Shown piece by piece: positions 18,401 through 25,530 of a DNA stretch of 64,000 nucleotides. The first letter of the stretch is position 1. Each line of letters begins with the position of its first letter. The position numbers and the translations under genes are program-made. The notes beneath the pieces were generated by a model that had not been told where the DNA came from, ran no database searches, and saw only the letters and a list, made by a program, of their open reading frames with translations. The stretch comes from Pseudobutyrivibrio sp. ACV-2. Its GTDB lineage: Bacteria > Bacillota > Clostridia > Lachnospirales > Lachnospiraceae. The stretch lies in assembly GCF_900107545.1 (NCBI RefSeq), contig NZ_FNQZ01000001.1:1-64000 (forward strand). The letters are read 5' to 3'.

Positions 18401-18620
18401 ACTGAGTCTTTGTCCCAATTGTGCAGCTGAATACAATTATTGCTCAAAAAAAATTTCTTCTATATATGAGCAGGTTATGTCTACTGAAATAGAACCAGAA
18501 TCAGAAGAATTCATTGATATTGATGTGGAAATCCCAGAGGGAAAACAACGGACGATTAAGTATAGTCCACGCCATTTCTTGGCATTAAAAAAAGCCTTTG
18601 AAGTATTAGCAAAGGAATAA
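15474..18620 (+). CDS. Sacsin/HSP90-like GHKL ATPase with C-terminal zinc site
   Basis: This is a 1048-aa protein. The N-terminal ATP-binding fold has the N box ELLQNAEDAGA (Glu39, Asn43, Asp46), a sacsin-type YHNGRPF in place of the usual DxGxG, and the lid/G2 motif GHFGIGFK (93-100). This is characteristic of sacsin and NO VEIN proteins rather than histidine kinases. A long middle region is unassigned. A coiled coil around residues 840-900 leads into a zinc-binding end with C935-x2-C938 and C980-x2-C983, the spacing of an HNH-like or zinc-ribbon fold, though no clear catalytic His pair is visible. It lies between two helicase genes with gaps of 20 and 9 bp and probably acts in a complex with them. 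Confidence 0.85.
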   Translation: MDLYEKIRQDSKVKYGTEVSNYIQLIIQQYSDRTHFIYELLQNAEDAGATYIKFHLFQSNLTLYHNGRPFNEADINGVCGIARGTKGDGTRIGHFGIGFKAVYGYTMNPEIYSDNYCFKIDSFVNPYEIKGKPGLAAKETCMILPFNNEAVSEQIAFREIKDALLHKISAESILILDSIKDIEIKIEGMPETISINKEKRAIDGDNVYELNLLSAHGDREQEQNYLFFTDAEKEASALIFRVDNKEIQAVKNSKIYAFFPTAKEAHQNFYIHAPFDTTPARDNFKEGEDFGKHNIKLVNNICRLIQFTFIWLRDNGYLTFEALNKVYPIYEYEETDLLYAIYENSIDFIKSGEPLLPTNTEGVFKSINDICVPENMGIVNVFNDEDLQRIIGNHKIFWLSKEISTREYVDFKKFLDKNFEFKTYEWRHLVLKLTARFLEAKSITWLERLLGNIEGFCVKRIDNKSHYMNVSAIPFVRLNSGRHICAKEDGKSLVYINNPSSAPYKIDKACLENDSIRSFYERALNVFPYNIEQDTIDKILPKYDSPDVKFKTDNHIRENIQDLNQIKDALQTSPYMIDAIINRYLVTDGQNWYRPSDLYIRSNDVRCGYDLVRGIIDIKYLANSYFDDTVLNVSLDEDFFKSIGCPKGLKELNVSREEYISKVKKYCGKDIALELKTRVVDKTYISEKWGWSFSFEGFPQIFTDITQEKSNNIARFLNANEPYFTINGNLVGSDSKSFSGNSVDGMDAYSMLGLYLCFEKWVYIKSDDEAHRPIDVDRDDLLDFYKASKRIIDALPFKETNSELEELLIEKMGANNAEVAKFIQTLINNPEEALSYKRAKEKSEAKLAAQEEKKRSLKDRLESSDRAQREAVKGREFESNPISEKALEKRSKKLEEELAASLDNHINVTRGVHFARRDCNLEERMFLKEEYEGYCQICQKRIVKYDGSCYFEAINVIKQSTIYDELANSFGLGWNSLSLCPNCAAEYNYCSKKISSIYEQVMSTEIEPESEEFIDIDVEIPEGKQRTIKYSPRHFLALKKAFEVLAKE

Positions 18621-18629
18621 GGGATTTTT

Positions 18630-21600
18630 ATGGCGCTTAGTTTTTTTACTCAAAGAGATATTGATAATTTTGATTTAAATAATATTCCAGAAGAGTTTGT
18701 TAATTATTTTAATGGGTTATCAGATGAACGAAAATCTGGGATTATTTCTTCGCGCCCAGAATTAGGACCAGCTCTTGGTTATAGTCAAAAAGCATCTTTT
18801 GATAATGCTGCGGTAGAAGATGATTTTATTGAATCTAATGAGGACATCTTAGAAAGTGATTTTGAAGATAACAATCAGGGTGAAGTGGTAATAGAAAAAA
18901 CAGATATTGAATCGCAAGAGGAATCAGATTCAGTTCGTTTGAAGGATATAGCCAATAATATTTATGAGTACATTGATTTTTCTATGTATTTAAATAAAGA
19001 TTTGAATCCATTTGAAGCATTAATTATTTCAAACGGGCAGAAAAAGTGCCGCATTCATAGAAAATCATTCAGTAATCTTCAATTTAAATATAAGGCTGAA
19101 CGAGGGGGCGTTTATGGCGTAGCCCCTTTGTATTGTGATGAATGTAAGCGTCTGTTCTTAGAACAAGATAGAAGTTCTACTGTTGAGAAAGCTCTGACAG
19201 AGCGAAACATTCAAGTGAAGTTGTACTCATTAGAGTTAACCAAAGCATTTATTAATTCATGCTTACCTGTAATTGAAATAACATCTGAATCTGAGATATA
19301 TTTTCCAGATTCTTGGGTGGAAGATAATCCAATGTGTCAGATTCATCATGAACCACTTGATGAAAGTGATTGCATTATAGGCGCAGAGGAAAATTGTATT
19401 AAGTTAAAGGTTTATTATTGCAGCACCTGTGACAAATATCTATTGCGTCGTTCTGCTGCTTTAGATTTAGAAGAGGAATGCTCATCTAAAGGTATACCAA
19501 TGCCAATAATAAAGCCATTGGTGGCTAAGAGTGTAAATGCCAAGCAGATTTTTAATCGAGATATTATTCCGGATTTCTTTATCCAAGAAGGTGAACAGTT
19601 TAATTACAAATATGGTAAGAATGATGAAATAGTTAATCTTTCAGAGAATGATACTATTGTTGTATCTGATTCTATATATTGCAGCTTATCTGGTCATGAT
19701 TGTGTTGAAACCATGGCTAACTTTGTTGTGGAATTAAAGAAGAAGAGCCATGTAAAGAAGAACTATGTTTGTTCTGTTGGTTATTGTAGTCAATGTAATA
19801 AATATTATTTAGCAGAGGAAGACTATAAAGTTGTATATTCTTTAGGACGTCCAGAAGTTAATGTCATAAGTGATATAGAGGATGCAGGTTATCAAATTAC
19901 ATCTGGTGAAGTATTTGAACTTGAAAAACAACATTTAGACGATTTAGAAAACGAATTTGATGAAATTACAGATTCAATTCATGATGCTAAGGATTATGCT
20001 AATCAATATGCAACATATAAAGGTGGCTATGATGAGGGAGGACTAAGTGTAGCCAAAGAGCGCAGCAAGAGAAAGTATGGAAAAAAGCTTGGCGATATAG
20101 ATAAATATAGAGCAAAACCATATTCTTATCGTGTCGATATTACATTTGCTGGTAAAACAGAAGTTTATTACATAGGTGCTGATGATATTGAATTTGAAGA
20201 CGGAAAACGCGTCTATTCTTTCAATAGTGATTTTGGTAGACAGCTTGTGAATATTAGAAATATCAATATTATCAAAGATGGAAAGCAGTATGATATTGCG
20301 CTTACTAGACAATTTGATATCGAGGCTGCTCAACTATATGGTTATGCGAATTTAAGAACAAAAGATGATTTAATATTTAGAGAAGGTATCACAGATCCAT
20401 TCCTTGTAAAGGTATTAAAGTTAAGAAAACAACAGCATAGTTTGGTTGATATTATAGCTACAGTTCAGGAGAATCAGAATGCAATTGTAGATGAAACTCT
20501 TTATAGTAATTTAATCGTACAAGGATGTGCTGGCTCTGGTAAGACAATGGTTCTACTTCATAGATTATCAGCTCTAAAATACAATCATCCTGAATTTGCT
20601 TTCGAAGATGCAGTTATTTTAACTCCGAATGAACAGTTTAATCTTCATATTCAGGGGTTGGCAGAAGGATTACAGCTTGGTAATATTCGAAGATTATCTA
20701 TAGAAGAATATTATCAAGAAGTATTATTAGACTATGATGAAGCTTTTGTTCCATCGTCTAGGGTGGCTAATGAAATAAATGTAAATCAGCAATTTGTAGA
20801 TTATATATATTCCGATGAATTCATAACAAAGATGAACGAGGCATTTGTCGAAGGTTTAGATGAACGAGGAACTTTAGGAGAAATGCTCGATAGTGTATGC
20901 TCATTTTTTAATGAGAATACCATAGATTTTGATAAATATTCACCAAGTGAATTGATGCCAGCTATTAAGCAGAAAAATGTCCATTTTGAAGCAATTGTAG
21001 CTGCTCAAGATCAGGAATATAAAGTTGTCAAAGACAAATATGACAATTTATTATCTGAACTTGAGAAAATTAATAAGGAATTACCAAAGGCAAAGAAGAG
21101 AGCAAATAATATTGTGAAGGAGGTAATTCCATCTGTATACTTTAAGCTAAGTGAATATGATAGTAATCATGAGAAAGGAATCTATGGAATACAGTCAGAA
21201 TTAAAACGTTTGCAAGAAGAAGTAAAAAAGACGGAATCACAGTTCTTACCATTTGGGAGAAAAGCTAAACTTGAGGAACTAGATCGTGAAATAGATAAAA
21301 TCAAACGGCATCGTGCAAATATAATAAAAAAGTTTAAATTAGCGAATGAGGAACTAGCGGAAGATTTAAGTGAATTATCAGATGAAGAGATTATTTCATG
21401 GATACAAAAGGTGACATTGTATGTTCCTGAAGTAATGGATGAAGTAAGGCAATGCGTGAATATCAAAAATGCCTATAAAAATCTACAAAAACAAAAGGAA
21501 GATACATTAGCACTAACCCTAGAAGAAAATACAACAATGTTGCAAATGGAAAAGAATCTTTATCCAGATGAAATTAAAAAGGCTATAGTATATATTTCTT

Positions 21601-22382
21601 CAAAAATAGACGAGTATTCTGATTATAATTTTTATTTTAAAGTTTTTGAAGCTGCGACATCAGGATTTCTTAAAGAACACAAATTAAAATCGCTTAAGGG
21701 GATTCATAGATATGATTTATATGCAAGAATTCTATTCTGTATAAAATACTATGGAAAAGTAAATGGGACATTAAAGCTTGTATGCGTGGATGAGGGCCAA
21801 GATCTTGCATTGAACGAATATAAGATTATTTCGTCAATCAATCAGAATAAGCTATTGTTTAATATTTTTGGTGATACAAATCAATTGCTTAAGCCAGGAC
21901 GAGGGATATCTGATTGGTCTTCGTTAAAGAACCAATTTGACATGAAAGAATTTGTTCTTAACGAGAATTACCGAAATACTAATCAAATTACAAGATTTTG
22001 TAATGATAGCTTTGATATGAAAGTTATGCAAACAGGTGTAGATGGACCTAGCATAAAAGAAATCCGACGAGTTGAATTAGAACAAGAGCTGTCAAATACA
22101 CCTATTGTAACCGAAAGGGTTGCTATTTTACTCCCCAGGTCTGTACGTAAAACTAGCTATATTAAGAAAGATTTATTACCTACAAAAATATCAAGACTCA
22201 TTAGTAATAAGATTGATAATGGTCTGATTTCCCTAATGTATGTAGATGAGGTAAAAGGTATTGAATTTGATAGAGTATATGTCATTTCCAATAAGATGAC
22301 AAAGAACGAGAAGTATATTGCCTTTACTCGTGCACTTACGGAATTGATCGTTGTTGTAGATAATAACATTACTGCAAAATAA
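18630..22382 (+). CDS. HelD/UvrD-like SF1 helicase with three N-terminal zinc fingers
   Basis: This is a 1250-aa protein starting 9 bp after the previous stop. The N-terminal 400 residues hold three repeats of a CxxH or CxnH site followed by CxxC: C140/H143 with C169/C172, C236/H239 with C264/C267, and C351/H356 with C386/C389. The motor begins near residue 610. It has a HelD-like lead (DIIATVQENQNAIV), Walker A GCAGSGKT (632-639), the DEGQD box (1054-1058), NYRNTNQI and a terminal VKGIEFDRVYV motif. A coiled-coil insertion lies between Walker A and B, as in HelD, which removes stalled RNA polymerase. The zinc repeats are not typical of HelD and may read nucleic acid or RNA polymerase. Confidence 0.85.
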   Translation: MALSFFTQRDIDNFDLNNIPEEFVNYFNGLSDERKSGIISSRPELGPALGYSQKASFDNAAVEDDFIESNEDILESDFEDNNQGEVVIEKTDIESQEESDSVRLKDIANNIYEYIDFSMYLNKDLNPFEALIISNGQKKCRIHRKSFSNLQFKYKAERGGVYGVAPLYCDECKRLFLEQDRSSTVEKALTERNIQVKLYSLELTKAFINSCLPVIEITSESEIYFPDSWVEDNPMCQIHHEPLDESDCIIGAEENCIKLKVYYCSTCDKYLLRRSAALDLEEECSSKGIPMPIIKPLVAKSVNAKQIFNRDIIPDFFIQEGEQFNYKYGKNDEIVNLSENDTIVVSDSIYCSLSGHDCVETMANFVVELKKKSHVKKNYVCSVGYCSQCNKYYLAEEDYKVVYSLGRPEVNVISDIEDAGYQITSGEVFELEKQHLDDLENEFDEITDSIHDAKDYANQYATYKGGYDEGGLSVAKERSKRKYGKKLGDIDKYRAKPYSYRVDITFAGKTEVYYIGADDIEFEDGKRVYSFNSDFGRQLVNIRNINIIKDGKQYDIALTRQFDIEAAQLYGYANLRTKDDLIFREGITDPFLVKVLKLRKQQHSLVDIIATVQENQNAIVDETLYSNLIVQGCAGSGKTMVLLHRLSALKYNHPEFAFEDAVILTPNEQFNLHIQGLAEGLQLGNIRRLSIEEYYQEVLLDYDEAFVPSSRVANEINVNQQFVDYIYSDEFITKMNEAFVEGLDERGTLGEMLDSVCSFFNENTIDFDKYSPSELMPAIKQKNVHFEAIVAAQDQEYKVVKDKYDNLLSELEKINKELPKAKKRANNIVKEVIPSVYFKLSEYDSNHEKGIYGIQSELKRLQEEVKKTESQFLPFGRKAKLEELDREIDKIKRHRANIIKKFKLANEELAEDLSELSDEEIISWIQKVTLYVPEVMDEVRQCVNIKNAYKNLQKQKEDTLALTLEENTTMLQMEKNLYPDEIKKAIVYISSKIDEYSDYNFYFKVFEAATSGFLKEHKLKSLKGIHRYDLYARILFCIKYYGKVNGTLKLVCVDEGQDLALNEYKIISSINQNKLLFNIFGDTNQLLKPGRGISDWSSLKNQFDMKEFVLNENYRNTNQITRFCNDSFDMKVMQTGVDGPSIKEIRRVELEQELSNTPIVTERVAILLPRSVRKTSYIKKDLLPTKISRLISNKIDNGLISLMYVDEVKGIEFDRVYVISNKMTKNEKYIAFTRALTELIVVVDNNITAK

Positions 22383-22394
22383 CATATTTAACCG

Positions 22395-22431
22395 AAAAGC
22401 TTCTGACAGAATACTTTGCAGGAGCTTTTTT
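22395..22431 (+). terminator. Rho-independent terminator of the three-gene module
   Basis: AAAAGCTTCTG (22395-22405) pairs with CAGGAGCTTTT (22419-22429), 11 positions with one G-U pair, and runs into a T tract. It lies 12 bp after the helicase stop and closes the 10-kb transcript. 22432-22569 shows no gene. Confidence 0.75.
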
Positions 22432-22569
22432 GAATAATGACTATAAATTGTGGAAAAGATTAGTAAAATCAAGGCTTTGAGCTGTCCGATAAACCGCGCT
22501 AAGATTTGATAATCTATAATCACAAAGAAACAACCAATTGATTAAGGAGATTATCCTGGAGGTAGCACA

Positions 22570-22914
22570 ATGAAAAAGACAATTATTAGCGTATTTGTAA
22601 TCGCATTAGCTTTTACATTTATAGCACCTATACCAACTCAGGCCAAGACAAAGAGCACCACTAGTTATTCTACATCTAAGTCAAAGTCTACAAGCAAGAG
22701 CAAATCATCTAAGAGTAGCCAGTCAAATAGTAAGTCTAAAAGCAAATCATCAAGTAAATCTAAGAAGCATGATTCGTATAATAGCAGCCGTTACAAAGAT
22801 GCAGATAGTTTTGCAGAGGATTATTACGAAGAGTTTTACGACTACGAAGATTACGAAGATGATGACGATGCTTATGATGGCGCAGTAGATTATTGGCACG
22901 ATATGAATGATTAG
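22570..22914 (+). CDS. Secreted Ser/Lys-rich low-complexity protein with acidic tail
   Basis: This 114-aa protein starts at an ATG after CTGGAGGTAG. A clean signal peptide (MKKTIISVFVIALAF to about residue 25, cleavage after TQA) is followed by about 45 residues made almost entirely of Ser, Lys and Thr. The C-terminal end is rich in Asp, Glu and Tyr. The basic and acidic blocks make the mature protein strongly bipolar, suited to binding wall polymers or self-association. No family is recognised. It begins a run of three small genes with gaps of 11 and 24 bp. Confidence 0.7.
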   Translation: MKKTIISVFVIALAFTFIAPIPTQAKTKSTTSYSTSKSKSTSKSKSSKSSQSNSKSKSKSSSKSKKHDSYNSSRYKDADSFAEDYYEEFYDYEDYEDDDDAYDGAVDYWHDMND

Positions 22915-22925
22915 TGAGGAGCGAT

Positions 22926-23228
22926 ATGAGATATAAAGTTACACAGACAGAAACAGTTGAATATGTGCTTGAAGCAAAAAATGAGGAAGAGGCATGGGAG
23001 TTCATGAAATGCTGTACTACTAGAGAGTTAAGAGCATTGAAGCATGACATAAAAACTCAATACAGTGCAGCTATAGTTGAAAAAACTGTTATGCCTGCAG
23101 ATTTTCATTATGAGGATGAGGTGCCTGAAATATTTGATGATGTACCGGATTTCCTTTTACATAATAGTAATAATGAAGATACTGAAAAATTTGCTGAGGA
23201 TATTGATTTATCCTTACCTTTTAATTAA
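22926..23228 (+). CDS. Small hypothetical protein, possible DpnD/PcfM-like fold
   Basis: The start chosen is ATG 22926, just after GAGGAGCG; the frame is open to GTG 22914, which overlaps both the upstream stop and the ribosome site. The 100-aa product opens with a strand-helix pattern (YKVTQTETVEYVLEAKNEEEAWEF) reminiscent of DpnD/PcfM-like small proteins. It ends in an acidic tail. There are no membrane segments. The assignment is weak and based on pattern only. It sits between the secreted Ser/Lys-rich protein and the acidic EF-hand-like protein, in the same orientation. Confidence 0.55.
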   Translation: MRYKVTQTETVEYVLEAKNEEEAWEFMKCCTTRELRALKHDIKTQYSAAIVEKTVMPADFHYEDEVPEIFDDVPDFLLHNSNNEDTEKFAEDIDLSLPFN

Positions 23229-23252
23229 GTGTTTTTTTTAGGAGGTATCCCT

Positions 23253-23468
23253 ATGTTTCCAGGAAGACCAGTAAGAAATGTAGATGAAATGGCTTTTGAT
23301 TTCGATGGTGATGATTATCTTGATCCTGCAGAGGAAGCAGAAATGGCGCGTTATCTTGATGATGACAAAGAAGACGAAGATGATGACTTTGATGAGGACA
23401 TGGAAGATGAGGATGAAGATGACTGGGATTTAGATGATGGGGATGATTTTGACGGCGATGACTGGTAA
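23253..23468 (+). CDS. Very acidic 71-aa protein with an EF-hand-like loop
   Basis: The start chosen is ATG 23253, 6 nt after AGGAGGT; the longer GTG start at 23229 would place the ribosome site inside the gene. Residues 16-27 read DFDGDDYLDPAE. This satisfies the spacing of an EF-hand calcium loop: Asp at 1, 3 and 5, a hydrophobic at 8 and Glu at 12. The C-terminal about 40 residues are almost only Asp and Glu. Calcium binding is plausible. A DNA-mimic role is an alternative because of the extreme negative charge and the nearby defence genes, but nothing proves it. Confidence 0.6.
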   Translation: MFPGRPVRNVDEMAFDFDGDDYLDPAEEAEMARYLDDDKEDEDDDFDEDMEDEDEDDWDLDDGDDFDGDDW

Positions 23469-23543
23469 GAGCATTTTCTAAAAAATAATTCAGTTTTTAG
23501 TGGTGACTATATTTCTTATAATTGAATCTAATTTATTATAATG

Positions 23544-23566
23544 GCTGCTGGGCTTGACTCAGCAGC
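23544..23566 (+). promoter_or_regulatory. Promoter-proximal hairpin before the 60-aa peptide gene
   Basis: GCTGCTG (23544-23550) pairs with CAGCAGC (23560-23566). It follows directly on a perfect TATAAT at 23537-23542, so the hairpin would sit at the very 5' end of the mRNA and could stabilise it. Confidence 0.4.
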
Positions 23567-23587
23567 ATATTTTAAAAGGAGAAAGTT

Positions 23588-23770
23588 ATGAATAAAAAAG
23601 ATCAAATGACAGTAGAAAACTTTGTAAGCACAGGTATGGATTTAGAAACCTTATATATTTGTTTTAAAGATTTCTCTAAAGAGGAAATTGCTGACATTTA
23701 CAATAATTATAAAGAAAATCAGGTTAATGTTAATACGGATAGTACTGGTGTCAGCATTAATTGTTCTTAA
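23588..23770 (+). CDS. 60-aa peptide, copy 1 of a duplicated family
   Basis: The ATG follows AAAAGGAG. The product shares almost its whole first 40 residues (DQMTVENFVSTGMDLETLY, FSKEEIA, IYNNYK) with the peptide encoded at 25323-25505. A variable linker follows, then an identical SINCS end. A conserved helical front, a variable segment and a fixed Cys-Ser end suggest a signal or modified-peptide precursor, or a small regulator. No processing enzyme or transporter lies beside it. It has its own promoter and lies just ahead of the toxin-antitoxin pair. Confidence 0.65.
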   Translation: MNKKDQMTVENFVSTGMDLETLYICFKDFSKEEIADIYNNYKENQVNVNTDSTGVSINCS

Positions 23771-23791
23771 TATAATAGAATTGTATTTGTA

Positions 23792-23820
23792 TTGACAATA
23801 TGTTTAATACGACATATTAT
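23792..23820 (+). promoter_or_regulatory. Promoter and overlapping operator of the toxin-antitoxin pair
   Basis: TTGACA (23792-23797), a 17-bp spacer and TATTAT (23815-23820) form a strong promoter. An inverted repeat AATATGT (23797-23803) and ACATATT (23812-23818) covers the spacer and the -10 box, the expected place for autorepression by the HigA-type antitoxin. Confidence 0.65.
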
Positions 23821-23842
23821 AATGTTAAGAAAGAGGAGAATT

Positions 23843-24190
23843 ATGTACGAAATTGAGTTTTATGATACCGAGGATGGTCGGTGCCCGGTGCAAGAGTTTT
23901 TAGATGATTTAGATCCAAAGATGCATGCTAAAACACTTAGGACTATCGACTTATTGGAGGCTAATGGACCAGCTCTTAGAGAACCTCAGTCAGGATCGAT
24001 GGGTGATGGTATTTTTGAATTGAGAACAAAGCAAAGTTCAAATATTACAAGAATCTTTTATTTCTTTTTTGTAGGTAAAAAGGCTATCTTGACAAATGGG
24101 TTTATTAAGAAAACACAGAAAACACCCAAGGCGGAATTGGAATTGGCTAAAAAATATAAAGCAGATTACGAACGGAGGTATTGTAAATGA
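23843..24190 (+). CDS. higB: RelE/ParE-superfamily toxin (HigB/Gp49-like)
   Basis: The start chosen is ATG 23843, 5 nt after AAGAGGAG; the longer frame from 23792 would start inside the promoter. The 115-aa protein has the Gp49-like/HigB pattern: EIEFYDTEDGRCPVQEFLDDL, then a GIFELRTKQ strand, RIFYFF, and a basic end with GFIKKTQKTP. HigB-type toxins cleave ribosome-bound mRNA. The toxin gene comes first and overlaps the antitoxin by four bases (ATGA), the inverted order typical of higBA. Confidence 0.85.
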   Translation: MYEIEFYDTEDGRCPVQEFLDDLDPKMHAKTLRTIDLLEANGPALREPQSGSMGDGIFELRTKQSSNITRIFYFFFVGKKAILTNGFIKKTQKTPKAELELAKKYKADYERRYCK

Positions 24191-24477
24191 GTAGCTACAA
24201 GGAATATAAAGAAAAAGTTCTGAAGAATCCTGAGATTAAAGCAGAATATGATGCGTTAGAAGCAGAATATGATATTATTCAGGCTATGATTGATGCCAGA
24301 AACAAACAACATATTACCCAAAAAGAATTAGCTGAAAGAACAGGAATAACTCAGGCTGATATTAGTCGTATTGAGAATGGTACAAGAAATCCAAGTTTAG
24401 CAATGGTAAAACGTATTGCTGAAGGATTAGGAATGCGTCTTAAGCTTGAATTTGTTCCTACTGCAGCGAAACAATAA
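24187..24477 (+). CDS. higA: XRE-family antitoxin (HigA-like)
   Basis: This 96-aa protein starts at the ATG of the ATGA overlap with the toxin. After a helical front it carries an XRE helix-turn-helix: ITQKELAERTGITQADISRI followed by ENGTRNPS. It ends with the short beta segment RLKLEFVP common in HigA antitoxins. It would neutralise the toxin and bind the inverted repeat in the promoter. A terminator follows 17 bp downstream, so the pair is a closed transcription unit. Confidence 0.88.
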   Translation: MSSYKEYKEKVLKNPEIKAEYDALEAEYDIIQAMIDARNKQHITQKELAERTGITQADISRIENGTRNPSLAMVKRIAEGLGMRLKLEFVPTAAKQ

Positions 24478-24493
24478 TATTGTGTTTTAAATT

Positions 24494-24523
24494 AACCATG
24501 GTCGTTTGGATCATGGTTTTATT
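24494..24523 (+). terminator. Terminator after the toxin-antitoxin pair
   Basis: AACCATG (24494-24500) pairs with CATGGTT (24512-24518), followed by TTTATT. Confidence 0.6.
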
Positions 24524-24596
24524 ATTATGTTATGTCAACATGCAACCCTAAAGAATAGTAATATAAACGGAAAACCATGGGTATTTTTTATTACTT

Positions 24597-24890
24597 ATGA
24601 AAAGAAGAAAACGAAAAGAAAATCTTAAGAACCTAATATGGGCCAAAAACGATGGAATCTGCGCCAAATGTGGTAAGAGAGTTGAAGCGGACAAACGTAC
24701 TATTGATCATTTCATCCCAAAATATCATGGTGGCACTGATGACATCAGGAACCTTATTCCTTTGTGCAAAGCTTGTAACAGAGCAAAAAGCTCTAGGCTT
24801 ATGAGTATAGAGGAATGCTGTCCATATCTAGGCGAAGAATATAGGATACAAATTAAAAATTACGCCGGAGGAGAATTTGACCATGAATGA
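24597..24890 (+). CDS. HNH endonuclease
   Basis: This 97-aa protein has a classic compact HNH nuclease core: CAKCGKRV, then IDHFIPKYHGGTDDIRNLIPLCKACNRAK. The first His follows Asp, the Asn precedes Leu-Ile-Pro, and two CxxC pairs hold the structural zinc. It would cut or nick DNA, but the target is unknown. The start has no recognisable Shine-Dalgarno site, so expression may be low or from a leaderless message. It overlaps the next gene by 8 bp, which suggests coupling. Confidence 0.85.
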   Translation: MKRRKRKENLKNLIWAKNDGICAKCGKRVEADKRTIDHFIPKYHGGTDDIRNLIPLCKACNRAKSSRLMSIEECCPYLGEEYRIQIKNYAGGEFDHE

Positions 24891-25308
24891 AATGGAAGCT
24901 AGAGAAATTAGAGAAGCTATAGATGCTGCGGATAATGCACTTAATCATCTTCGTTCAGCAAGAAGATATCTTGATAGTGCAGGTAACTGGGGCTTGCTTG
25001 ATATGTTCGGTGGTGGCTTAATCTCTGGATTTATGAAGCATAGCAAAATGAGTGATGCTGAGCGAGAGATTGACGATGCCAGATATGCGCTCCAGAGATT
25101 TAGTAAGGAGCTTAGAGATGTTAGTGGCTACAGTTCTATTCATATAAATGATTTCCTGACTTTTGCAGATTTCTTCTTTGATGGATTTGTTGCAGATATC
25201 CTGGTACAGTCAAAAATCAGTGATGGCAAAAGACAATGTGAAGATGCTATTAGAAGAGTTGAGGGTATCAAAGCTGAACTGCAAGATAGATTAAGATCAA
25301 ATAATTAA
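24883..25308 (+). CDS. Helical hypothetical protein with internal duplication
   Basis: The start chosen is ATG 24883, 10 nt after CGGAGGAG, overlapping the end of the HNH gene. The 141-aa protein is almost all helical with two related halves. Each half has a glycine- or phenylalanine-rich segment (MFGGGLISGFM and FFFDGFVADIL), then HSKMSDAER or QSKISDGKR and an amphipathic helix. Similar proteins are widespread in Firmicutes without an assigned function as far as I recall. There is no signal peptide or confident membrane helix. Its place beside the HNH gene does not settle its job. Confidence 0.65.
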   Translation: MNEMEAREIREAIDAADNALNHLRSARRYLDSAGNWGLLDMFGGGLISGFMKHSKMSDAEREIDDARYALQRFSKELRDVSGYSSIHINDFLTFADFFFDGFVADILVQSKISDGKRQCEDAIRRVEGIKAELQDRLRSNN

Positions 25309-25322
25309 GGGGAGACCAGATG

Positions 25323-25505
25323 ATGAACAAAAGAGACCAAATGACTGTAGAAAATTTCGTAAGTACAGGCATGGATTTGGAAACACTTTATGCATGCTTT
25401 CAGGATTTTTCAAAAGAAGAAATCGCTGAAATCTATAATAATTATAAAGCAAATCAGCCAACTGATGCTGTAGGAGAAAATAGCATGAGTATAAATTGCT
25501 CGTAA
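25323..25505 (+). CDS. 60-aa peptide, copy 2 of the duplicated family
   Basis: There are two adjacent ATGs at 25320 and 25323 after AAGGGGAG; the second aligns with copy 1 at 23588. The shared part covers the first about 44 residues with few changes. The variable stretch differs (here QPTDAVGEN), and both copies end in SINCS. It is co-oriented with the flanking genes, 14 bp after the helical hypothetical gene and 25 bp before the next. See copy 1 for possible roles. Confidence 0.65.
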   Translation: MNKRDQMTVENFVSTGMDLETLYACFQDFSKEEIAEIYNNYKANQPTDAVGENSMSINCS

Positions 25506-25530
25506 GTTTGACGGAATGGGAGAGATTAGT

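Noticed and set aside
12403-22382. Calling the three-gene module DISARM
   Set aside because: Only a DrmD-like helicase is shared. There is no DUF1998 protein, DrmB, phospholipase-D protein or methyltransferase.
23253-23468. Calling the acidic protein an anti-restriction (Ocr/ArdA-like) DNA mimic
   Set aside because: Charge alone is not enough, and the EF-hand-like loop gives a simpler reading.
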